DNA from: Adiantum capillus-veneris
Lineage: Eukaryota; Streptophyta; Polypodiopsida; Polypodiales; Pteridaceae
DNA length: 64,000 bases
Direction: 5' to 3'
Assembly: GCA_014529385.2 (NCBI GenBank)
Contig: CM043952.1
Location: 64,282,870-64,346,869, forward strand
In this document: positions 33,140 to 42,502 of the stretch, one piece after another
How positions within the stretch are numbered: position 1 is the stretch's first letter
Layout: each line of letters starts with the position of its first letter
Notes under the pieces: model-generated
The model's database searches: none
What the model saw: only the letters and a program-made list of their open reading frames with translations
What the model was told of the DNA's origin: nothing
Made by a program: the position numbers and the translations under genes

Positions 33140-34651
33140 AGCAATGAGGACTTGGAGATGTACATTACAGAGTACACATAAAGAAACATGCTAGTCAATG
33201 AACAAATCGATCAGCTTGTCCATATGATACTTCAAAAAATTGCAGTGCGAAGAGCAAATGAAACAATTACATCTTCAACAGATAATGACCCAGGCATGGA
33301 CCACCATCGACTGAAGTCACTAGCCATATTGAAGGAGTTCGCTGCTGTTAATGACTCAGAACTCACAACGGAACAGTCCAATGTATACAACAAATTGTTG
33401 AATGCCAAGAATGGCTTGCATGTCATCACAGGGACACCGTGGAGCGAAAAAACACATCTTATCAGATATTTGACATATGAGTATGTCAGATGGAACATGA
33501 GCGTCATACTTGCTGCATCGACCGGAGCTGCAGCAACAAGACTAAGCAGCATTGCATCTACAGTCCATTATCAATTCAAGATACCAACAAGAAATCAACA
33601 GTACCCTCTCTCTATTCATGAAACCGACGAACGATATTTGGATATAAAAGAGGCAGATATTATAATCATAGACGAGCTGTCTATGTTAACACGGACCACT
33701 TTTGACCTTATCATAAGACAGATTGTCAATGTAAGAAGCGGCACATTGACAGATCCCTTCAACAACACATGTATTCTCTTGCTCGGTGACCTTGCACACT
33801 TGCCCCCATTTTGTAACCACGCACGGGACCTTTGTGAAGCATGCCATATCACAAGCTCGGTGCACTGGCTGCATGCAACTTTCTACAAGATGTCATTCTC
33901 CATACGGCATGCAAAGGACCCTGAACTCCTCCAATTCTTGACCATTATTCGTGAAAGAAGACCAACCACATATGAGATCAACTGTACCTTGGGAGCATGC
34001 ATTATAGATGAATCACATGTTCATGACTACATCAACGACTCCACTACAATAATTTGCACTCATAGATCAGACGTCCAACACTACAACAACCTTGCCTTGA
34101 ATAAGTTGTACAATCAAATTGACATTACAAAAGTTGACCTGAAGACGAACGCAGGTAACATAAATGTACTTCAGTAATGGCTCCTAGACCCCAAGTTCAA
34201 CGAGCTGGACTCGATCGCAATTGGGGCTCGTTGCATGATCACTGAAAACATCGACTTAACAATCGGTGCAGCAAATGGTGCAACATGTACTGTTGACGCC
34301 ATAACGCATAACAACGAAGGTCAACTTATATGTATCGTCGTTCTCATTCATTGCACCGATAAAAAGATGGCACTTCGTCGGACAAAGCATAAACGAACTG
34401 CAGTCAATGGCGCATGGTTTCACAAATCCACATTCCCCTTGACACTTGCATACGCCATGACTGGACACAAGGCACATGGTGCAACAATTTCTACCAAAGT
34501 TCTTCTTATCTTCAGAGATGCATTTGCACCGGGGCTTACATACGTCATGTTATCGCGAATCACAGATCGGCAAAATCTCCGAATTCTCAATCTACCGACT
34601 CCTGATATATTTCGCCCTGTTCCACTCCATGTTATACACGGATCTCATTAA
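33140..34651 (+). pseudogene. HEL-B Helitron: Pif1-type helicase domain
   Basis: The frame continues from Rep, interrupted by stops at 33137, 33179 and 34175. The second of these replaces a Gln codon and the third a Glu codon still present in HEL-A. Walker A is degraded to GTPWSEKT (33432-33455). Walker B IIIDELSML and the late motifs MTGHKAHGAT and MLSRITDRQNLRIL are retained. Length and order match HEL-A. Single-base stops, with no frameshift across 2.8 kb, suggest younger decay than HEL-A. Confidence 0.9.
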
Positions 34652-34940
34652 AAATGTTTTGGTGGCTAGTGAATTATGTACTCTAATAGTTCATAAAATT
34701 TCCATATGCCTTTGTTTTCCAGCATCTGTGCAAAAAATAATCTATAAACATATAACTGATGTCTCAAGAGTTCTTCTATTTTGATCTTTCGAAACTGTCA
34801 TTAACTTGCACTGCACTCTTTTTGTAGCGTTATCTTGCACTCTACTTTTGTCTCGATTCTTATGAACACTTTCTCATCGCTTCTGCACAATTCTACTATT
34901 CGTTTCTCCAGTATGAACTCTAACCATGTCACCATTGCAG
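34652..34940 (+). other. Spacer between HEL-B Rep-helicase and the GIY-YIG gene
   Basis: AT-rich sequence with no supported frame. It ends in an acceptor (ACCATTGCAG). It probably holds the 3' end of the transposase transcript and the promoter or first intron of the next gene. Confidence 0.45.
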
Positions 34941-35762
34941 GCAACATAAACAACGAAGAGGATAAAATGAACAATTCAAAGGTATACTACTCTATAAACC
35001 ATATCACATTATGATCCTGCAATGCACACAAAATACTGATCGCATTTGTATAACCTTGCAGAGACTTGTTACCCTTTTCAAGCAAAACATTGCCTCAAAG
35101 AAAAAACCCCAAATCGAACCACGTCAGTATCCAACAGAGAAACAAATGCATCTGCTTAACCTGGCAGGTTGCCGGCCGGACACTTACGTCAACGGTTTTG
35201 CAAACTATGCTGAACTACGATTGTTAATAGACAGATCCGTAAAGTAGCTCGAACAAAACAAGAGCATGGGTATTAAAAGAGCAACAGGTCAGCTCTACAC
35301 GCATGCAATTTTTACTTTTTTTTTCCTTCTTCTCATTGCTTTAAACATTAAAAAAACATGCTTTTTTACAAGAAATACAAATTTGTTTGTCCCTTCTAAT
35401 ACTCCTTTTTCTTTCTAGGTCTAATGAAAGAGATCATTTGCAAACTATCTATAGAGATTGACGTGCCCGAGGATCTCATGACAGTCGAGGATGGTAATCG
35501 TCTCCTTCAATTGAAGACACCAATAAAGCCCTACATTCTTGAGATGTTGCACTATGGCTACGATGTCGTGCTCGAGGACCTCTTGGACACAACGAACGAT
35601 GACGCAAGTGAGATCTTCGCAAGCTTCAAGAGACAGTGCAACGATGAGCCACCATCAATTACAGAACAAAAGCGACGTGGCAACACAACAAGGATGTTTA
35701 CAAAGCACGCTTTGGAAGTGACTATCCATACGCTTTCATCAACATCAACAACCCACCCACAG
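34941..35762 (+). pseudogene. HEL-B: N-terminal exons of the Helitron-linked GIY-YIG gene
   Basis: Three exons are supported by splice signals and by alignment to HEL-A. 34941-34981 contains an ATG at 34967 (MNNSK). 35062-35287 contains PTEKQMHLLNLAG and ANYAELRLLIDRS. 35419-35762 contains LMKEIICKLSIEIDVPEDL and EMLHYGYDVVLEDLL. Phases join correctly across the last two (G|GT). A TAG at 35245-35247 interrupts the second exon. No known domain is recognised here. The order (short start exon, KQM..L motif, MLHY motif, nuclease exon) is the same in HEL-A from the second exon on. Confidence 0.62.
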
Positions 35763-35892
35763 GTGATACCACCATGAAAAAAAATAAAAAATCAAGAAAT
35801 ATCCCACTCGATTATATAGTTTAATACTGTCAAGCTTCATCATGCAATCTTACATTAATCCCGTTCCTTTCTTTCTTGCTTTTGCTGTGCAG

Positions 35893-36286
35893 AACAGGAC
35901 AACAAGCCTCAAGTTTTGCTTCTCGATCACGACAATCAACCGAGCAAAAAACAACGGACATTGAATACACAGTCTACTCCATCACATGCCGCCAAAACGG
36001 ACGAAAGTACATAGGTGTCACAAACAATTTTGAAAGACGAAAGGCAGAGCACATTCGACAACCACCTTCAAAAATGCGATCCGACGTTGATTGCTACCAA
36101 CCATTCGAGGAAAACTTCATTTTTGACATACTTTCCATCTCCAAGAATTTACATGTAGCACGTGCATTAGAAAAAACATTCATCAATACACATAGTAGTA
36201 CAAGTTCACTTGGATATAATATTCTACGAGCTCATCCCCCTCACTGTAAGAAATACATGTTCTTGAAACAAAAAAGAAAGATCTAA
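35893..36286 (+). CDS. HEL-B: terminal exon encoding an intact GIY-YIG endonuclease domain
   Basis: After acceptor TTGCTGTGCAG an open frame of about 130 codons runs to a stop at 36284-36286. Landmarks in order: YTVYSI (first tyrosine), RKYIGVTNNFERRKAEH (second tyrosine and catalytic-type arginine), HVARALEKTFINTH (glutamate), SLGYNILRAHPPHCKKY (asparagine and a Cys/His tail), and a basic end. These are the residues expected of a working GIY-YIG domain. HEL-A keeps all of them. The gene lies 1.2 kb downstream of the helicase on the same strand. Alternative: a cellular or Penelope-type nuclease exon captured before the two Helitrons diverged. Confidence 0.78.
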
Positions 36287-37195
36287 ATTATCCTTGTCAC
36301 TGTCGTGCACGTTTCAATGAAATCTGATTTTTTCTGTCCGCTAACACAACATCCTTTCTCTCTCTTTTTCGTCAATTATTCCGCACAAAAAAACATTCAC
36401 AATATTTCTATCAAGTACTATTATTCATTCATTGATAAAAAACTCATATCAATCTCTATTGTTCCATATTTAAATCAATTTTGGGTCCTCCCATTTAAAC
36501 TAAAAAAAAAACCAAGCGCCATATTCTCGTCACAAAGAAAAAAACATACCATTTCTCAAATCTACATATGCTTTTCACATAGTGCGAGCATTGGCAAACT
36601 AGTCATGCTCCTTCTTCTTTCAGATGTTAAATGTCAATTTCCATATGTGCTACTGTATTCTATAGATGTTACATAGCAAAGACCCACTAAGCAAAACTAG
36701 TTCACTAGGTAGTGCTTGTTGATCTGGCGTGGTTTCAGCAAGCCAAAAATTAGTTAGAAATGTCATCTTTTTTTTTTTTTGGTTTTTTTTTTTTGGGGTG
36801 GAGTGACTCCACCAACAAGTGGAGGTTGAATATGTATTAAACTATAAAAATACATAAAAACCTTGTATTAGAAATGTCAATTTAGGAGGGTCGATACCGC
36901 GTCGGGAATTGCCTCAAAAGGAGGAACGATGGCTGCTACATCTGCAGTCGTTACTCCCTCCAGCGTAGATCTCAGTGAGCGCATCAAATTCTTCGCTCAT
37001 CTCCTTGTCGGCATAGCCATTCCTTCACTTCCTAATGTATGCAAAGTGCTATCAGCGCCTTCGTTGCAAGTCTCTGTTCTTACACGAAGTTGGACTGTGC
37101 ATTTTCTTCCACGTTTGAGCTCTCGATTGCCCGCGAAGAGATACTTTTGATATCTGCCGAGCTTCTTTCGCTTCGACCGTGTTTAGTACACATCA
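36287..37195 (+). other. AT-rich spacer between HEL-B and the sulfotransferase exons
   Basis: It contains a T-rich tract (36769-36794), followed directly by a perfect 7-bp hairpin, GGTGGAG-TGA-CTCCACC (36797-36813). An open frame at 36929-37150 is not supported as coding. It is more likely 5' UTR or promoter of the next gene. Confidence 0.5.
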
Positions 37196-37682
37196 ATGTC
37201 AGCGTTTTCTACCTTCCTGTTGCTCTTCCTCCTTGTCATCCCAAGTATGAATTTTCTCGTATGCTTGCTTTCTTATCTGATCATTTCTCTCTTCATCTGT
37301 ACCTTTTGCATGAGACTCCAATTGTGCTTTTTGGACTCTCGTTTGCTTGCAGGTTATGGTGCGTTAGCCCTTGATAGACAAAGAGAGAAGTGCAGTATAG
37401 CAGTTAAAAGTTGGGCACTACAAGCTGTGAATGAGTTATCAGAGCTTGCGGAGGATCACCACAAACAACTCAAAGAGCTGCTTTACTTTCTGCATGTGCC
37501 GCGAACAGGGGGCCGGACTTACCATCAATGGTTGCTTCTCTCTTTATAATCTCTTTGTGTTCGAATTTTGATGAGCTTCTGTGCTTACCGAACTCCGGCA
37601 TCATTTGCAGTTTGTTGCGTCATCTTTATCCCAAGCAGCAGCATTGCGACCGCTCCTATGACAAGCTCCGGTTCAATTCAAG
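37196..37682 (+). CDS. TPST: Tyrosylprotein sulfotransferase (plant TPST type), exons 1-3 of a partial gene
   Basis: Three exons splice in frame: 37196-37244, 37353-37530 and 37611-37682, each with GT-AG borders (donors GTATGA, GTTGCT, GTAAGT; acceptors TTGCAG). The product starts with a signal peptide (MSAFSTFLLLFLLVIPS). The next exon has a conserved Cys (REKCSIAVKSWA) and FLHVPRTGGRTYH, the 5'-phosphosulfate-binding loop of sulfotransferases. Exon 3 has HLYPKQQHCDRSYDKLRFNS. This order matches the N-terminal quarter of plant TPST, a Golgi enzyme that sulfates tyrosines of secreted peptides. No stop or frameshift is seen. The remaining exons (usually about 400 more residues, including the C-terminal membrane span) are not found in the window, so this is either the start of a gene with a very long intron or a captured fragment. 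Confidence 0.8.
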
Positions 37683-38549
37683 GTAAGTGTTTGAGGCGAT
37701 GTCCTTCTCCATTTTTTCAAGGCATTCAACCATCCTGTACGGCTAGTTCTGGTCCAGGGCTGGCTACACATTTCTTATACTTTGCATTAGGTAGATAGTT
37801 GTATATTTGCATCAGTGCTTTGTTTTAGTTAAATAGTTAATGTAGAGGTCTAGGTCTATGGTTTGTCTATAAAGCCCGTTTAAGCGCAAGTTGTCTTGCC
37901 GTGTGTAAGGAGATTGTATTCATTCCACGTGTGAGCTGCACAACCAATTTTCACATGATTCAGAGGACTTGATCAACAATGGCAACCCAATTCCTGTTTA
38001 TTTATCCTTCTTAAGCCCAAAGTAGAGCATGATGAAGGCATTCCATGTTCTTGATTTAGCTTTACGCTGTTGGTGAAAGATCTCTTCTTTTGATGCAAGT
38101 ACAGGTAAATTGTGTCTAGTTTAGAGAGGGGCTTACAACAATTATGTATACAAGTCTCCTCTCTCATGGTGTCATTTCTACTACCTGCACAATTGGCCTG
38201 GCCATTTGAGCTTGTAAAGGGTTAGGGATGATGACTTTTAGGGTTAGGGTGCCTTAAGTTAGCTGGGAATGTCCTTGATAATGGTTGCTGGACATTCTCC
38301 TGGCACACCTAAAAACACTTTGTGATGTTAATAGTGCAGTCCCAAATGTTGACAGCGAGAGCATTTAGTCTCTACAATGCAGAGGCTGTGGAAGGGATGA
38401 GGATATGAGAGCACTTGTGGAGGAGAGAGTAACGCAAGGCAGAGAAGGGCAAGAGAGAGAGAGAGAGTGGGTACCAGATTTGCGGGCGATTGTGCAAACA
38501 AGAGAGTTTAGGTGCTCCAACTGATGATCATGGTTACTTGAGAGGAAGA
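37683..38549 (+). other. Presumed TPST intron 3 sequence, no gene seen
   Basis: Starts at the GTAAGT donor. No further sulfotransferase exon could be read. A short (GA)n lies at 38453-38467. Confidence 0.5.
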
Positions 38550-38902
38550 TTCGGATATTTCTTGCATGTAACAGGAGGGGACCGCGTACCAACAAAAGAA
38601 GATCTTTAAGCACTTCAATAACAACTGAACTGAAAGAGATGCACGACACATGAGACATGGAGTGGCGGAGCTCCACCCCAAGAGAGCATTGGCCCCAAAC
38701 CTTGGCGCCTCTTTCGGTATTTCTTTATATTGCTTCAACTTAGTACAGGCTCTCTTTGCTTTGCACCTCCACGCGGGAGCATGCCAGAGAATGAGCCCTT
38801 GGCACACATTTAAAGGCCCTTAACCCTTTAAAAGCAGTTTACATGTAAAGCATGGAGTCCAAAAGCATTTGGTCTAAAAACTGGCGCCCAAAAAGCTGCG
38901 AG
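38550..38902 (-). mobile_element. LTR fragment related to TY3-C/TY3-D LTRs
   Basis: Shares ACTTCAATAACAACTGAACT, CATTGGCCCCAAACCTTGGC and AAAGGCCC with the LTRs at 51715-52478, 52482-53151 and 57700-57985. Cut off at 38902 by the TY3-C 3' LTR. Confidence 0.72.
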
Positions 38903-39340
38903 TGTAACAGACTTGGACACTCCAAGTCAAGAATCTACCGCGACAGCACCAAATAACCACTTCAAAACAGTTCACAGTTCACAATTGATTCAACACTGGC
39001 CAGACGGAGTTCCGTTGTCACGTGACACATCCAACCCTATGTGTCCGTGGACAAGCTACAACATGATAAGGGTTCAGTCAATCCAGTCAGTTTAGATTAG
39101 AAGTGATCTGGCACTTTTGTGAGTCTATTCGTAGACCATGCATGCCTAGTCACTTGGTATAGATGCATATCCTCTGGTTGCACACAGCATGATCATAAGC
39201 ATTCCCATCAGAATCCATCAGAAACCTTCAGGGGAATTTTCCAGCGCATTTAGCCTATTTTCCCTAATTTTGACATTTTTCACTTATTATTTTTAAGTGA
39301 CTTTTGTTGGAAAGTAGGTAGGGCAATTTTGCTAAGTTTG

Positions 39341-39347
39341 TATATAA
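39341..39347 (+). promoter_or_regulatory. NAR-1 LTR TATA box
   Basis: TATATAA lies about 45 bp after an inverted repeat (TCACTTA...TAAGTGA, about 39281-39301). Both are kept in the other NAR LTRs (TATA at 44014-44020 and near 8079, and in reverse near 54507 and 57225). Transcription would start about 30 bp downstream, placing the AGCGTTTT motifs in the RNA. Confidence 0.65.
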
Positions 39348-39449
39348 GCAAACTAGAGCTAGCACTATTTGGCAGAAGAGGCAACAAGAGCCAAGCTCAG
39401 CAGGCAACTTCTCAAGCAAGACCTTGGTGGATTTCCCCCTCCAAGCAAG

Positions 39450-39880
39450 AACTTCATCCTCTAGCGTTTTCTTCAACAGCCTAAGCCTAGCGTTTTTTAA
39501 GGAGTATCAGCCTGGCGTTTTGCATCAGCAACATCGCTACAGTATCCCCTTGCTGTAGCGTTTTGCATCAGCATCATCGCCACACATACCATCAGCCAGC
39601 GTTTTTGAAAAGCTACATCAACCTAGCGTTTTTGATAGTTTCTAGCAGCGTTTTCAGCCACAGCAGTGCAGCGTTTTTCAGCTGTGAAGAACTTGCAAAA
39701 GTCAGCCCTAAAGAGTAGCAGATACAGCCCGGAAAGACCATCAATTTTCAGACTAAAGAAACCTCATGAGGTTTTCAGCCCGAAACCTGCAGATTTTCAG
39801 CGTCAAAGACCCACAGAAACAGCCTCAAAATCAGCGTTTTGGGACTAGTCGCAGATTTCAGCCCATAGCGTTTTTGGACA
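39450..39880 (+). repeat. Array of ten dispersed AGCGTTTT motifs in the NAR-1 5' LTR
   Basis: Ten copies of (A/G)GCGTTTT, mostly CTAGCGTTTT or CAGCGTTTT, are spaced irregularly over about 430 bp. The 3' LTR repeats the pattern at 44120-44555 and NAR-3 has eight at 8195-8610. Spacing and flanks vary, so they are short motifs and not a satellite. Confidence 0.8.
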
Positions 39881-40723
39881 GCAGATACCAGATTGCAGAT
39901 TTCAGCCTTTATGTCGGTGTCGTCATCCCCGTCGTCGTCGTCGACATAGCCTAGACTTGCATCATTCACATGCATTCAGTTTGTACGAGATTGTGCAATC
40001 ATAAGTAGACCACTCTCACCGAAGAGAGTGGGGCCTTCGGAGGAGGGTTTTACAACGTCCTTGGTGTCGTATTTTCTCTTCTCTCTCTATCTCTCAGTCT
40101 CAGTCTCATACACTTGCACGCACAGTGTCCATTCACTTTGTTTGTGATCATAGCACTCTCTCATTAAGAACGGAAGGCTCTCCCTTCCATAAGAACAAAA
40201 GGAACCTTGAGCACAGTTGGGAGCACTCATCTTGAGCAAAGCGCAAACATTCATTCCGCTGCACCTAACATTGGTATCAGAGCTTTGGCAGTGTTCTGTA
40301 TCACTCAAGGAAAGGACCACAAGAATCACAAGAATTTTTTTGCTTGTTGCGGTCGCACGAACCAAAGTTCGCTTGGGCGTGTCGATTCCTAATTGTGTTT
40401 TTGAAGAGTGACAGGAATCCCAAGAAAGAAGGGCTTGTCCAACCTCCCCTTGTGTCTCTTTTCACTCATTGAGAGCGGACCGTGCACTTAGCGGCCGGCC
40501 AATCGATGTGAGGTGGGAAAAAGCAACCTTGGTGTGAGCGCAAGGCCGCCTAGGGGTGCGCCCGCGGAAAGGAGTAGAACTCGGGTGAAGAGAAGATCCT
40601 TCTCAAACACGGTTTGTAAGCAAAAGACAACCTCAAGAACCTCAAGACCCTCAAGAACCCAAGAACCCAAGACCCTCACGAACCCAAGTCCCTCGTGGAC
40701 TTAAGAACCAAAGATCATAGTGC

Positions 40724-41469
40724 ATGGTCGTCACCCGAAGTGGAATGGATACTTCGCATACAGGTGATGACAAATGAGAGAGGCGACGAAGAATTTTCCC
40801 CACCAAGAGATTTTTCCGACCCTCCCCCTTCGCCATCGACGCCACAAAGTGATGGAGACAATGGTCAAGCAGATGATGGACATGATGGCCAAACAAAAAG
40901 AGACTCGCATGAACATGATGGCCCGACAACAAGAACCCAATCGCGAAGCGACTCGCCTTGCGCTGGCACAACAAGAAGCGAATCGAATTGCGTTGGCACA
41001 ACAAGAAGCAAATCGCATTGCTTTAGAATGCGAGTGCGATGAACGAAAAGAAAGAAAAGCACAAAGAAAGGAGGAACGGGAAGCTCAAAGCGCGGCCTTG
41101 GAGGCCGAGCGTGCAACTCAAAGAGTGGCCTTGGAGGTTGAGCGTGAAGCTCAACGAGTGGCCTTGGAGGTCAAGCGTGAGGCTCAAAGAGAACTACACA
41201 CTCAAGAATTGATTCGACAAGTACTTACCTCGAAGTCCGAACCAGCCAAAGATCGTGGGAGTTCCTCAAGTGGCGCAAGCCATGATGCGGATTTCAATCA
41301 TCGAGTCACAGAGAAGTTAACTTTTAGTAAGTATGATGGTAAGATGGATGTTACGGTTATTCATTCTTGGTTGCATCAATTTAATGCTTATTTTGTGACA
41401 ACTAAGAAGACAGGAAATAACAAAGTTTTGACGGAAGCCATGTACCTTGCCCGTGATGCCATTAATTAG
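40724..41469 (+). pseudogene. NAR-1 gag N-terminal part
   Basis: A start at 40724 (MVVTRSGMDTS) matches the NAR-2 gag start at 55920 (MVITQSGMDTS), but this frame stops at 40775. The frame 40774-41469 continues as a charged coiled coil of repeats (VALEVEREAQR), then a capsid-like segment (EKLTFSKYDGKMDVTVIHSW). A stop at 41467 and a frameshift separate it from the next part. Confidence 0.75.
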
Positions 41470-41536
41470 TATCACGTAGGCACAGTTAGCCGGGCACCTA
41501 AAGGAAGCCGATGAATTCACGTCCCTTTCCTTCAAT

Positions 41537-42502
41537 TTGGCTGATTTCCAAGACAAGCTCAAGGCGCCGTTTATGTCACCTCAGTACCTCACACGATTGA
41601 AGGACGATTGGTGCGCTCTCAAGCAAAATGGTATGCCGGTTATGTCTTTTTCTAATCGTGTTTTGCAGCTAGGTACCCAATTACGCAAGTCGGATGATGA
41701 GCGCAAAGAGGCATTCCTTTATGGATTGGACGAGTATATTAAGTACGATGTCGAGGTGCTCGATTTAATCGATCTCAACAAGGCTGTAGCGATCACTCTC
41801 GCACAAGAGATGAAACACAACAAGGGAAAGCCTAAGGAGAACAAGACTTCCACAAGTACCTCGCAGACTTCTCAGAACCCTCAGAACGGTAAGAACGGTA
41901 AGAATGGTAACTCTTCTAACCAATCTTCCAACAGTCTCTCAGAAAAGAATTCTTCCAATGACTTTAAGGGTAAAGATAACACAATTGCTAAACCTAAGCT
42001 TACGCCAGATGAAAAGATAGCACAAGGAATTGTAGGAGGATACATCACATCGGAAGAGCAAAGCACATATTCTAAGGAAGGTCGTTGTTTTCATTGTCAC
42101 ATTAAGGGTCACATAAAAAGAACATGTCCTAAGCTTGAATCGAATGAATCTAAAGAATCCACAGAACCCACTTACTCTGCTAATGCAATTAATGATAACA
42201 CGAGTGTGCCCCAAGTTTCTCTTGACCCTCCCATTGATGATTCTCTCATTAAATGTTATGGTCAGGTGTCTGGGCAGCGTTTTGTCATATTGTTTGACCC
42301 AGGTAGTATGCATGATGTGATCAGTCCCTCTCTTGTTGAGAGATCCCGCCTAGAAGTTAGTCAGAAATCTCCTCTCGAGGTCTCTGGCTTTGTTCCCGGT
42401 ATGGACTCTCTCATCACGCAGGAGTGTTTTGGTGTTTTGTTTACAATTCAACAACAAGCACTAGAAGATTTTGTGTTTCTTCTCTCTCGGGATGTGATAT
42501 GA
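41537..42502 (+). CDS. NAR-1 gag capsid, zinc knuckle and protease
   Basis: The open frame of 321 residues holds the capsid C-terminal part (FLYGLDEYIKYDVEVLD), a linker rich in Asn and Ser, a CCHC knuckle (CFHCHIKGHIKRTC, about residues 183-196) and a retropepsin-like motif FVILFDPGSMHDVISP (about residue 250; DPG is common in plant Ty3 elements). The frame ends shortly before the second protease signature, which lies in the next frame (CDMILGIVWFCDLNPLIDW, near 42490). A frameshift near 42490 separates them. Confidence 0.8.
   Translation: MADFQDKLKAPFMSPQYLTRLKDDWCALKQNGMPVMSFSNRVLQLGTQLRKSDDERKEAFLYGLDEYIKYDVEVLDLIDLNKAVAITLAQEMKHNKGKPKENKTSTSTSQTSQNPQNGKNGKNGNSSNQSSNSLSEKNSSNDFKGKDNTIAKPKLTPDEKIAQGIVGGYITSEEQSTYSKEGRCFHCHIKGHIKRTCPKLESNESKESTEPTYSANAINDNTSVPQVSLDPPIDDSLIKCYGQVSGQRFVILFDPGSMHDVISPSLVERSRLEVSQKSPLEVSGFVPGMDSLITQECFGVLFTIQQQALEDFVFLLSRDVI

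Noticed and set aside
36929-37150. Open frame MAATSAVVTPSSVDL just upstream of the TPST exons as a possible first exon
   Set aside because: The TPST start at 37196 already gives a signal peptide and joins in phase; this frame has no matching donor or homology that I recognise.
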